64,000 bases of DNA from Linum tenue (Eukaryota > Streptophyta > Magnoliopsida > Malpighiales > Linaceae). The position numbers and the translations under genes are program-made. A model generated the notes under the pieces. That model searched no databases. It had not been told where the DNA came from and was given only the letters and a program-made list of their open reading frames with translations. The DNA lies in the NCBI GenBank assembly GCA_946122785.1, contig CAMGYJ010000009.1:30167633-30231632 (forward strand), written 5' to 3'. This document shows, piece by piece, positions 45,585-55,437 of the stretch (position 1 is its first letter; every line of letters starts with the position of its first letter).

Positions 45585-46002
45585 GGGAGCTCGTTTGGTA
45601 TTTGCGATTGTTAGAATTGATGTATTGTCTAAATGCATGTATTATAAGATTACATTGTTTTTAGTTGTGATTGTAATTTTAGTAATAAAATGAGAAAGTT
45701 ACTTTTTATGTGAAAGGTCATGTTTACCCTTCCTTTTACATAGAAGAGTAAAAATACATAAAAGTTAATAAGGATATAAAGAGAAAGAAAAATGGAAGAA
45801 CAATCTCAAAACACAATCTCAACAATCTCACCAAATTGTTGAGATTGTATATCATTCATATTGAATGATTTCAAGTGTCACATCATCAATCAAATGCATG
45901 AATTGTTTTTTATTTTGACACAAAAAATAAAAACGATGTATTCTATACAAAACATGCATTCATTAAATGCATCGATTAGATACGCATATACCAAACGACC
46001 CC
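45585..46002. mobile_element. candidate miniature element with CGTTTGGTA ends
   Basis: The left GGGAGCTCGTTTGGTATTTGC and right GCATATACCAAACGACCCC are imperfect inverted repeats of about 20 bp. The interior is AT-rich. No target duplication could be confirmed, so the superfamily is open. Confidence 0.45.
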
Positions 46003-46068
46003 TTCAGAAAAAGTAAAACAGCTTAACAAAGTCTGTCCATTTTACTTTAGTTAAGACTGGATCAGCTT

Positions 46069-46256
46069 TAGGGGTAAGCAACGGGAAACGGGTATTTGGG
46101 TATACCCAAACTCGTCCCGTTTTTTTAGAGTTATGGGTACCCAAATATACGTTATATTCATTGCGGGATGGAACTTGGGATTATGAATTTCAATATCAGG
46201 TACCCGCGAGTTACCCACTAATATCCGTTTAGTTAATATGGGTACCCGTATTATCC
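46069..46256. mobile_element. remnant of a hAT-like element
   Basis: It begins TAGGGGTAAGCAACGGG and carries repeated GGGTA/TACCC motifs like other hAT elements here. The right terminus is missing. It is split by the element at 46257-46563. Confidence 0.4.
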
Positions 46257-46563
46257 AGAGCACTTCTACTATGCTATATAGCATTGGTGCTTTAATGTAC
46301 AACTTGAAGTTGTACCATAACATAAATGTATAAGTTTAGGTTGTACCATAAAGGAATTTGTATTATTATGTTAAGGTACAACTTTACAACTTGAAGTTGT
46401 ACCATCACATAATGTACAAGTTTAAGTTGTACCATAAAAGAATTTGTACAAAAAGTATAGGTACAATATGAAGTTGTACCATAACGTTAAAGGTACAATT
46501 TCAAGTTGTACCATAAAGAAAAAACTTATAGCACCAATGCTATATAGCATTGTAAAATTCCTC
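46257..46563. mobile_element. MULE-type miniature element (307 bp) with serial palindromes
   Basis: A perfect 9-bp duplication GTATTATCC flanks it (46248-46256, 46564-46572). About 34 bp at each end are imperfect inverted repeats that share ATGCTATATAGCATTGGTGC. Between them, six copies of a variable palindrome of the form GTACAACTTGAAGTTGTACC follow one another, often ending in ATAA. No coding sequence. Confidence 0.85.
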
Positions 46564-46989
46564 GTATTATCCATTAGGATTTATTCAATTGGCCCAAATA
46601 TGATTATGAAAGACTGAACATACATACTATTATTACTATATGACTAGATAGCATCAATATGATTTCTAGCTTAACTGCTCATTTATTCTCATCGATTGGT
46701 TGAATGATGATTTGGTGGGATTTTGTTATTATGGGGACAGTGGGTTATGGGGAGTGGATTTTGTTATTATGCTCATCCATTCAATTAAGGTCTTATGATA
46801 ATTGCAGATATGGGCAGTGGTTATTATGGGCAACAGCTTATGGTATTAGTAGCTCAAACTTTATTATTTTGTTGTTCAAACTTAGTTACAGTAGCTTAAT
46901 TTTATTATTTTGTTCAAACTTCATTTTCAAGGACAAGGAGTATGGGGATAATATGTCATTTTATTTCAAGTATAATTTTATTATTTTGT

Positions 46990-47212
46990 TCCATGTATAC
47001 TTTTGTAATCGACTAATTGTTCCCATGTTGCTCAACTCTTTTTGTTCTGGCTGTCGACACTTCCCTGTCCTTTGGTTATGTTTTTTGCACCTGTATTGTG
47101 GTTTTATGGCGGTTTGATGGGTTTAACTTTTTGAACTTCTGTCACTGTTGTTGCTTTCGCTTTCTCCTTTTTCTCTGTTTAATAATAGGTCATCACCCTT
47201 ATAAAAAAAATC
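46990..47212 (+). mobile_element. possible 3' end of a truncated LINE
   Basis: The stretch ends in ctctgtttaataataggtcatcacccttataaaaaaaa, which resembles the T-rich 3' untranslated region plus A-tail of plant LINEs. There is no RT coding sequence upstream and no TSD was confirmed. Confidence 0.35.
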
Positions 47213-47757
47213 AGTTGCTACCAACCACTTCCTCACACGCCCCCTCAAACGAAAATAGATACATGGGCTTGAAGTTTGCACAGACCCGCCAAACCATATG
47301 TTTGAAGACAACGATTAATATTGAGGGTTGTGATGATGGAAACCAACTTCGTTAGCGTTTCCATATTTATTATTATTATTACTAATATGGTAATTCTTAT
47401 TATGGTTAGTAGTATTCTAGTAGAATTAGGTTTATTATTAGGGTTTTCCTATCACTTCCTCTAAATATGTACTTGGTGGTTTCATTATAATCAATAAGAA
47501 GAATATTAAGAAAACTCGTCTAAACCCTAATCTCCCAATCCTCTCAATTCTCGTTCTCAGTCCCTCTAAAGGCCTAGGCCGATTCTCTATCCTTCTCTTC
47601 TCAAATCCCTAATTCTGTTCTTAATCCCTAAATCCCTAATTCCCGATAGAACCCTAATCCCAGGTTCTATCACGTGAGGACTTGAACACGTGATCTACAG
47701 AACAAACCCAGCTTTGATACCATATCAAGAATCAGTTGCTCTCAATAACTCGAGTTG
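47213..47757 (-). mobile_element. remnant of an older LTR element (leader and primer site)
   Basis: On the minus strand TGGTATCAAAGC (47722-47711) resembles an initiator-Met primer site, with possible LTR sequence at 47723-47757 cut off by the copia element. A hairpin GATAGAACC...GGTTCTATC lies at 47646-47670. The rest is AT-rich without a gene. Confidence 0.4.
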
Positions 47758-47964
47758 TGAAACAATCTCAGGAATCCTACGCCTTGTATTATTGATTTAT
47801 GTAATATATATACAGCTCAACCTGTTACAATTGTAACTATTCCTACGGAAATAACAGAAGAGAGTGGCTGAGTTGTAGGAACAGAATACAATGGAATACA
47901 GTAAAGTGGGAAGGTGGAGAATAAGTAAATTCCAATACTAAGAGAGATATTTCTATCTCTATCA
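47758..47964 (-). repeat. 3' LTR of the copia element
   Basis: 207 bp from TGAAACAATC to CTCTATCA, homologous to 54372-54576. A purine tract on the minus strand abuts its inner end. Confidence 0.88.
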
Positions 47965-47999
47965 CGCCCCCGCAAGTGGAACCTCGGAAAGGTGAAACT

Positions 48000-49646
48000 T
48001 GGAACCGAAACGTCAAAATGGCAGTCGAGATAATGGTTTAGTGAGGACATCAACCAACTGGTCTATAGTAGGAAGATAACGAACATGGAGTTGATGCTTG
48101 TTGACCCTATCCCGAACAAAGTGAAACTCAATTTCCAAATGTTTGGATATGGGGTGGAAGACAGGATTATGGGCCCAATATGTCGCCCCCAAATTATCAC
48201 ACCATAGAACTGGGGCAATAGATAATTGTTGACCAAGTTCTGTGAGCAGAGCTTGAACCAAATGACTTCGGAAGCAAGGGTAGCCAGAGCACGATACTCA
48301 CACTCAGTGGATGACCAGGCAACTGACTTCTGCTTTCTTGTGGAGCACGAAACCAAGTTGTCACCATAGAAGACTACAAAACCTGTAATAGACATACGAT
48401 CACGAGGGCAAGAGGCAAAAGAAACATAAGAGTAACCATAAATTTTTCGACTGATGGAGCGTTGGAAGACAAGTCCTTGGTCAATAGTCCCCTTCAAATA
48501 CCGCATAATTCGTTTGATAACGGACCAGTGAGAGTCGGATTGCTAGCACGCTGCAGAAGTTCTTGAACATATTTGCGTTGACTAATGATGATGCCGTTGA
48601 TAGTGTGATGTACCTCTAAGCCTAGAAAATATGAGAGACGCCGAGATCACGAAGAGCAAAGAGGGTTTGTAAAAATCGTATCAGCGGTAGAATCAGTGCC
48701 GGTGATAATAATGTCGTCAACATAAAAATAGAAGCCTTGGTATTATGGTAGATAAACAGAGATGGATTTGTTTTGGAGGGAGAGAAGCCGAATTCAGAGA
48801 GGGCCTTAGATAAGCAGTGAAACCATACCCGAGGAGCCTGTCGTAAGCCATTGATTGACTTCTTCAGTCGACAAACATGATCTGGCTTATCCGGGTCGAC
48901 AAAACTTGCAGGCTGCCGCATATAGATTTCTTCTTGCAAGCTGCTATGACGAAAGGCATTAAAAATGTCGAGTTGATACAGAGGCGAGGAGTTGGAGACC
49001 ACAATACCCAGAAGAAGCCGTATAGTGGCTATCTTTATAACGGGACTGAAGGTGTCCGTAAAATCACGACCAGGAATCTGTTCGAAGCCACGGGCAACAA
49101 GGCATGCCTTGTGTCGTTCAATGGAGCCACCAGGGTTGGTCTTCAGAGCGAAGACCCAACGATTGCTGATAGGATGATAACCCGGAGGTAGAGGAACTAA
49201 TTCCCAAGTCCGGTTGAGGAAAAGAGCGTCAAACTCGGGGGTCATAGCTGCACGCCATTGAGGAGACTTGAGAGCCTGAGCAGTGGTCGTGGGTAGGCCA
49301 GGAGAATTGGCAGTAGTGAGATTGTGTCGAGTGGGCAAGCGGCCGGTCTGGGAACGAGTCACTGGACGAGAAGGGGAAAGGGTGGAAGATGAGGGGATGA
49401 TGCAAGGAGATGTATGAAAGGGAGGGCGAGGAGGGCGTGGGTGGTGAGGTGGGGTCGTGGAAGGCAGAGGAGATGAGGAAGAAACCGGTGGAGGGGTGTC
49501 TTTGGTGGTGAGAAGGCGGCGATGGTATTGGAGGAGGGGAGGAGAGGACGGTGGAGGAATGTGGGGTTTTGATCGGCGACGATACTGGAGCAGGGACCGA
49601 GGAGCAGACGGAGGAGAGGATTGGTTGGGCGGGGTTGGAGAAGCAG
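48000..49646 (-). pseudogene. copia reverse transcriptase and RNase H, broken
   Basis: From 49646 down there is a Pro/Ser-rich linker, then reverse transcriptase at about 49260-48650 (WELVPLPPGYHPISNRWVF, YQLDIFNAF, RLKKSINGLRQAPRVW). The catalytic YVDD region lies near 48725, where the frame is shifted. RNase H follows at about 48510-48010 ([23 protein letters not shown]). Frameshifts and stops make it non-functional. Confidence 0.85.
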
Positions 49647-49651
49647 GAGAA

Positions 49652-49933
49652 TGATGGACGATCGGTTCGTAATCGTATGAACTAAAACTAAAAGAAACTG
49701 AAAATACTGGTTTATTCTTCTTTGAATGATTAAAACATAGAAACAAAGTACATATTTATAGTTGAACCGGAAAACCTAATCACTTACCAATCCTACAAGG
49801 ATACGGTAACTTAATCCTAAAGGAACTACCTTAAATAATTTAATAATTAATACGATTCCTAAACAATAACTAAAACCGACTCATAAACTAATAATAATAA
49901 TGATAATGGGCCGCCGAGAATGATAATGCGTCA
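49652..49933 (-). repeat. 3' LTR of the small LTR element
   Basis: 282 bp, next to the purine tract. It pairs with 51481-51775. Confidence 0.9.
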
Positions 49934-49980
49934 ATCCTCCCCCCTTCGAAGAACTTCTTCCCCGAAGTTCAAGTGTCATC

Positions 49981-50745
49981 TCAACCCGGATCGACGAAAA
50001 AGTTGTTTACGATAGCGAATAAAACGGATGTTCGTTGATGCCGCCCTCGTTTACGGAACTTCCAATTACGCTCGGGCACCCTTACCAACCCTTTATCACT
50101 AGACTCACCAAACGCCGTTGAGCCCTTCTTAGCGCACCACTCAAAATTTCCTTTGCTTGAGGTGACCGTCCTCCCACACAGTGGCCAAATATTGCCCGAC
50201 TCCCCTCTTCCTTTCTTCAAAAACAACTTCCCATGCATAGAATAAAGTTCTCCATACATGCCTCCATCCATGCTAAGTACGTAAGTATAAGAAATGGGCG
50301 TACCAATGCAAAATTGGCTCTCATGCCATTTCCCCCATATACAACCCAATCCATCCCAAATAGCGACGCACTTTAGCTCCCTCCTTTCAGAAGCAGCTCG
50401 AGCTAGGAGTTTGTCCAAAACCCTTGATCCCTCTCGGCTCCCTTCCTTTATAAATCGCCCGAGTTTCCCAGCTCCCGCCGTCTCGTGAACTTGAACCGCG
50501 CCGGCTCCGAAACTCTCAGCAGCACCACTACTATTTTCCTCCGACCCCATTGGCCCACTCGACCAACGCCCTTCCACCCCGCGACCCACGCTCGAGCCCA
50601 CTCCATATAAGAGCCCATGCGTGAGTCCTCCTATACATACCCTGAGTCCGTTTCGATGTGCGCCATGTCTGGCCTGTTGATCGCGGCCCAACCCTCCATC
50701 GAATCGGAACCCGAATTCAGGACACAAGGGAGCTGATTCCCCCAT
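49981..50745 (-). CDS. uncharacterised 254-residue ORF in the small LTR element
   Basis: An uninterrupted frame starts at ATG 50745 and ends 48 bp before the 3' LTR. The N-terminal half is Gly-rich with acidic and basic patches. The C-terminal half has a Gly/Tyr/Met-rich segment (DGGMYGELYSMHGKLF), then several Trp and Cys residues (IWPLCGR, FEWCAKKG) and a basic patch (RNWKFRKRGRHQR). It ends in FAIVNNFFVDPG. I recognise no family. It could be an element-specific protein or captured host sequence, or chance open frame. Confidence 0.4.
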   Translation of the reverse strand: MGESAPLCPEFGFRFDGGLGRDQQARHGAHRNGLRVCIGGLTHGLLYGVGSSVGRGVEGRWSSGPMGSEENSSGAAESFGAGAVQVHETAGAGKLGRFIKEGSREGSRVLDKLLARAASERRELKCVAIWDGLGCIWGKWHESQFCIGTPISYTYVLSMDGGMYGELYSMHGKLFLKKGRGESGNIWPLCGRTVTSSKGNFEWCAKKGSTAFGESSDKGLVRVPERNWKFRKRGRHQRTSVLFAIVNNFFVDPG

Positions 50746-51092
50746 GCCGAACCCTAGCTGACCGACTCGTTCCCCACCTGCTTCGACGACGAGTTTTCAT
50801 CGCGCCGCTCACGTTGCCGGTAGTGCCGGTTGTTCAAACCGGCATTTCGGCATTATCTCCGCCGTGCGCATCCCCATCTCTCCTCCACTGTCTTCATCAC
50901 TCAAATCGTCACCGTCGTACGATTCTGAGTTGGGTTTGGAACCCTCGCTGCTCCCATCTCCAGCCCATCCGTACCTGCGTACAAGAAGTTCCTCGATCCG
51001 TCGTAGGAATGCCTGCTGATCCTTTCGCAGTGAGTTCCCCACCTGTTCGAGGCCTCGTCACCACTCCTTTCGTATCTCGTCGCCCATGCGCT

Positions 51093-51464
51093 CTATACCC
51101 TGCTGCACCTCCTTGCGGAACTGCTGAACTTCGACTTGGAGGCCATTCTGTCGTCCTTGAGAAGTTGTATGTCGGATCGGAGCTGACCCCGCTCCGCTGC
51201 TGCCTCGTGCAACTGTTGATCGTGCTCGTCGATGCGCTTATTCATCTCGCGGAGTTGCCTGCGGAAACCTCCCTCCTTGACTGCGGCAGGGGTCGATGAT
51301 GGCGAAGCTATAATTAGCTTCTTCGTTGGTGGCGCCTCGGTAGGCGATTTGTCCACCTTGTCGTTGCGGAGCATGGTTGCGCGCATGACCTCTTCCCGAC
51401 GTTGGTGGTTGAACCTTAACGATGTCTGCCCTGGGAGCCGGTAAGAGCTCGATTCTTTCGAACC
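51093..51464 (-). CDS. gag-like N-terminal ORF of the small LTR element
   Basis: The frame stays open from just after the primer site down to 51093. It contains KKLIIASPSSTPAAVKEGG and then a heptad-like helical stretch around RQLREMNKRIDEHDQQLHEA, then RSDIQLLKDD. Such a coiled coil is common near gag N-termini of plant gypsy elements, but I see no gag core domain or zinc knuckle. The true start is uncertain. Confidence 0.4.
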   Translation of the reverse strand, partial: GSKESSSYRLPGQTSLRFNHQRREEVMRATMLRNDKVDKSPTEAPPTKKLIIASPSSTPAAVKEGGFRRQLREMNKRIDEHDQQLHEAAAERGQLRSDIQLLKDDRMASKSKFSSSARRCSRV

Positions 51465-51480
51465 AGGCTCTGATACCAAT

Positions 51481-51775
51481 TGATGGACGATCGGTTCGTC
51501 CATCGCGTAATCGTACGAACTAAAACTAAAAGAAACTGAAAAATACTGGTTTATTCTTCTTTGATTGATTAAAACATAGAAACAAAGTACATATTTATAG
51601 TTGAACCGGAAAACCTAATCACTTACCAATCCTACAAGGATACGGTAACTTAATCCTAAAGAAACTATCTTAAATACTTTAATAATTAATACGATTCCTA
51701 AACAATAACTAAAACCGACTCATAAACTAATAATAATAATAATGATAATGGGCCGCCGAGAATGATAATGCGTCA
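51481..51775 (-). repeat. 5' LTR of the small LTR element
   Basis: 295 bp, two bases from the initiator-Met primer site. It carries an extra CGTCCATCGCG-like insertion compared with the other copy. Confidence 0.9.
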
Positions 51776-51780
51776 GAGAA

Positions 51781-54330
51781 TTGGGTTGGGTGAGGGATTA
51801 ATTGGGAGAGGAAGGAGATGGGTCGGCTGGTGGATCAGGTAAAGGAAATATGGTGGGCTGGGTAACAGAAGTTGGGCCAGGGAGGGAAGAGGTGGAGGGA
51901 TCATAATGGTCCGGTGGGGAGGAAAGGTAGGGTGGGCTGGGTAATATGATCTACTTGGAAAGGAAGAGATGGGGAGAAAGGGTGTCCGGTGGACCCAAGG
52001 GAGAGTCCTTGAAGGGAAAGACTAATTCATCAAAGAGTACATGGCGACTTACATAAATCCGACCTGTAGAGCGATCAAGATAACGATAACTTTTGTGGAG
52101 GTTACTATAGCCGAAGAAGACACATGATGTAGAATGAGGTTCAAGTTTATGAGAAGTGGTAGGGCGAGCCAAAGATAGCATAAACAACCAAAAACCCAAA
52201 GGTTGAGAAGATCAGGTGGTTTATGGAACAAGGTATCGAAGGGAGATTGATTATGAAGAAGAGGAGTGAGTGTGCGATTGATAAGGTAACAAGCGGTGTC
52301 AAAGGCAAGAGACCAATATTTGGAGGGAACATGCGCTTGATCTAACATTGCAAGACCATTGTTAACGATGTGGTGATGTTTGCGTTCCACACAACCATTT
52401 TATTCAGGTGTATACGGACAAGAAGAACGATGAACAATACCGTTATCCGCGAGATAAGAAGTTAAGGCTTGATATTCACCACACTAGTCGGATTGGAAAA
52501 TTTTAATGGGGAGGTCAAAGAATTTTTCCACCAATTGATGAAATTGAATGAAGACACTAAGAAGTTGTGATTTATATCGAACAAAATATATCCAAATGAA
52601 CTTGCTAAAGTGATCATAGAATAAAATGTAATAAGATTGATGATCATCATATGAAAGAACAGGATCAGGGCCCCAAAGATCACTACAAATAAGTTCCAAA
52701 GGTGCAATTGCATGATATTGAGAAGAGGGAAAAAGGAGTTTATGGATTTTACTGAGAGAACAACCATGACACAAAGAAGCAGAGCTATCATGATATTTTA
52801 TTTGAGTAGACAAAAGATGCTTAACATACTTTAAATTGGCATAGCCCAGTCGTTGATGCCAAAGATCGAGGGTGGCAGTGAAGGCGCGTGGAAGAGTACG
52901 ACCTTGAATATGAAGTGGAAGAGAGTAGAGGCCATCAACCACGGAAGGACAATAGAGTTCATCCTTCGTGTGGAGGTCCTTAATCACAAAATAAGAGTCA
53001 GATAATTCAATAAGATTGGATTAGAACGTGTGAGAGAACTGGCAGAAAGAAGATTATGAGGAGCATTTTGAACACGGAGAATATTGTGGAGAGCATAAGA
53101 TTTATTGGAAAGAGTAGCTTGAGAAGAACCAGAATGAGAAATGGGAAGGTGTTTACCATTTCCAAAAGTGACTTGATTAGTGCCAGTATAATCAGAATGA
53201 TGAATCAAATTATCCAGATAAGAGGTGAGGTGATGATTGGCGCTAGAGTCAAGAAGCCATTGTTGAGATGAGTGGACATGTTGAGAGGATTGGACTAAGT
53301 GGGAAGTTTGGGCATAATGAAAAGTGGTATGTGGCTGAAGAACTTTGCTTGGAAAATAAGGCCTAATATGGCCCCTTCCCCTACAGTTATGACACACAAG
53401 AGTATATGGGCTGGATGGACCAGCTCCTAACACAGTTGCTGGTCCAGATCGAGTCCCTGCAAAATTGGGCCTAGGGCCTGAAAGTGTAGAGTAAGTATGA
53501 CGGGATGGATAGCCACGTCCACCATAGCGACTGCCTCTGCCATGGAAGGAACGACCACCGTGTCATCCTCTGCCTGAGTAGAACGCCTACGAAACTGCAA
53601 CTCCCTCGCCGACGGACTGGAAGCTATTCAGCTGGAGCTCCTCGCTAACGAGGAGGGCACTAAGATTCTCGAAATATATCATCTCCATCCATGCCTCCAG
53701 ATTGCGAGTAAAAGGTCGATACTCTTCGTCCAACCCATCAAGGATTGCAGTCACGAGCTCGAACTCAAAGATGGTGGCACCGAGAGTGAGTAGTTTATCA
53801 TAAATAGCCTTGGCTCGTTGCAGGTTTTCATGAGCTGATTCATTTCCACGATTGAGATGATTGACGGATTGATGAAGATGTCCAATGATGACTGGCAAAC
53901 CAGAGGCTTAGACCGTGGCCAAAGCTTCCTAGGCGGCATGTGCGGTGGTCTTGTTGACGATGATGGGCATGACAGCTTCAGACAGAGAAAAAATAATCCA
54001 AGTGAGAACCAAGTGATCAACCATACCAGGTAGCATAGGTTGGATTAGGTTGATTGTTGAAAGTCAGAGGAGGAGCAGTGATGGTGCCATCGATGTGGCC
54101 GATGATGCGATGGTATCAAAGCAGAGGTTGAATATGGGCACGCCATAGCAGGTAATTAGTTGGATTCAATTTAACCGATAATTGACTATTGGTTAGAAGT
54201 GAGAAAGATGGGCCAACAGTAGCAGAGACAACTTCTGAAGAGGTAGACGAGTTGTGGTATTCAGTAGACATTGTGGAAGAAGAAGCAGAAGGTGGAACCA
54301 AGAAGAAAAAGAAGAAAGAAAAGGAAGATA
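51781..54330 (-). pseudogene. copia gag, protease and integrase, broken
   Basis: Gag starts near 54280 (LNPTNYLLWRAHIQPLL) and continues to 53590 (ILDGLDEEYRPF). The zinc knuckle has lost its last Cys (CHNCRGRGHIRPY). The protease motif reads WLLDSSANHH where DSGA is expected, so the catalytic signature is damaged. The GAG-pre-integrase domain (LWHQRLGYANLKYVK) lies at about 52880 and the integrase core follows (DLWGPDP, ERKHHHIVNNGLAML). The frame breaks repeatedly. Confidence 0.85.
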
Positions 54331-54371
54331 ATAGGAGAGAATCATTAGAGTTTATGGAGGCTCTGATACCA

Positions 54372-54576
54372 TGAAACAATCTCAGGAATCCTGAGTCTTG
54401 TATTATTGATTTATGTAATATATACATCGCAAGATGATAGAATTATAACTATTCCTACGGAAATAACATAAGTGAGTGGCTGAGTTGTAGGAACAGAATA
54501 CAACAGAATACTATAAAGTGGGAATGTGGAGAACAAGTCAATCCCTATACTAAGGGAGATATTTCTATCTCTATCA
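54372..54576 (-). repeat. 5' LTR of the copia element
   Basis: 205 bp, directly abutting the primer-binding site GGCTCTGATACCA (plus-strand reading) at 54359-54371. Its outer end touches the last codon of the subtilase pseudogene. Confidence 0.88.
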
Positions 54577-55437
54577 ACCCAAAATTACAGAGATGGGACT
54601 CATGACAAATTGCTTATCCGGAATCCATTGATGAAGCCTTAAGCAAATCCACTGGTCATGTGATTACTTGAGGCACGACTCAACATGACTGTATATGTTG
54701 CCTTCTCTCCCACTTCCCAAAATGTCAAATCGGAGGGCTTGACAATCACATAAACTCCCACTAGCTGAAGGATTGTTAAGACGTAACTCGAGTTTCCTCC
54801 CCAACGTTTGTTACAATCCTGGAATAAGTCTGTGGAAGTCCTCCAAGTGTCACAAAAAATGAAGGGTAGTTCAACTGCCATGAAGATTGAGTTTTCTATT
54901 ATGAACAATTGATGGATTTACGTCAAATGATCGCAAATTGATTGTCGGTATAGCCTAGCCCACACAGATAATGTATATAGTTAACAGGCTAAATGTCATA
55001 GACCAAACTTGGGTCATTTGCCTTTATTGGATTCACCTGACCTACTCTAGTGGCAAAGAGGTCAGCTGGCTAAAGATTCTGATCAACAATTTGCTTGCCT
55101 TTCATGTTAAGCATATCAACAAACATCATCATAGAAGATTTGATGAGTGCTAGTCACCAAGTAGATGGGAGTTTTTAAGCAATGCTGCAATGCCACTAAG
55201 GTGAGGGCAAGCCATTGATGTTGCAGATATAATATTGAAGGTTGACTTCGTGTTTGTATTTTTATCCAGGAGGAATGGCCATGCAGCTAGAATGTTCACT
55301 CCTAGTCCAATAATGTAAGATTTCAGAATCCCACAACTTCCAATGTTGGCCCTCTTGATGAGAAAGAAGCAACAATAGGTGCTGATGAGTTGTTCCATGC
55401 AACAGTTCCTTTGAACAACAGTGAAGCTGTTGGTGTG
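54577..55437 (-). pseudogene. truncated subtilase pseudogene (paralogue of 42110-44377)
   Basis: On the minus strand it covers the last third of a subtilase, from SLLFKGT...[10 protein letters not shown] (about 55430-55340) through the active-site serine region, which reads [13 protein letters not shown] where GTSMSCPHLSG is expected, to the C-terminal SFFVTLGGLPQTYSRIVTNVG and DLTFWEVGEKATYTVM. It ends at PISVILG, matching PISVQFG of the intact gene. Frameshifts and stops are frequent. The 5' two thirds are missing: the sequence is cut at 55437 by the LTR of the next element. The copia LTR abuts its 3' end. Confidence 0.88.

Larger units (their letters stand above)
49652..51775 (-). mobile_element. 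non-autonomous LTR retrotransposon (2.1 kb) nested in copia
   Basis: LTRs of 282 bp (49652-49933) and 295 bp (51481-51775) share TGATGGACGATCGG at one end and GATAATGCGTCA at the other. By eye they differ by about five substitutions and four short indels. A perfect 5-bp TSD GAGAA flanks the element (49647-49651, 51776-51780). The primer site GGCTCTGATACCA (plus-strand reading) lies at 51466-51478, and a purine tract (AAGGGGGGAGGAT on the minus strand) abuts 49933. The 1.5-kb interior has no protease, RT or integrase, so movement would need proteins supplied by another element. Confidence 0.93.
47758..54576 (-). mobile_element. Ty1/copia retrotransposon, decayed, hosting another LTR element
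   Basis: Minus-strand order is 5' LTR (54576-54372), initiator-Met primer site (54371-54359), gag, protease, integrase, [inserted element 51775-49652], reverse transcriptase, RNase H, polypurine tract (GCGGGGGCG beside 47964) and 3' LTR (47964-47758). Integrase before RT is the copia order. Without the inserted element it is about 4.7 kb, a normal copia length. The two LTRs differ at roughly a tenth of sites by eye. The flanking 5-mers do not match, so a TSD is not visible. Confidence 0.9.

Noticed and set aside
46704..47117. 137-codon plus-strand frame
   Set aside because: Leu/Ile/Phe-rich translation of AT-rich DNA in what may be a LINE 3' tail; no coding evidence.
50658..51299. Plus-strand frame of 213 codons in the small LTR element
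   Set aside because: It is opposite the direction set by the primer site and purine tract, and no family is recognised. Kept only as a shadow.
47750..54582. 5-bp duplication for the copia element
   Set aside because: The flanks agttg and accca do not match; a TSD is not claimed.
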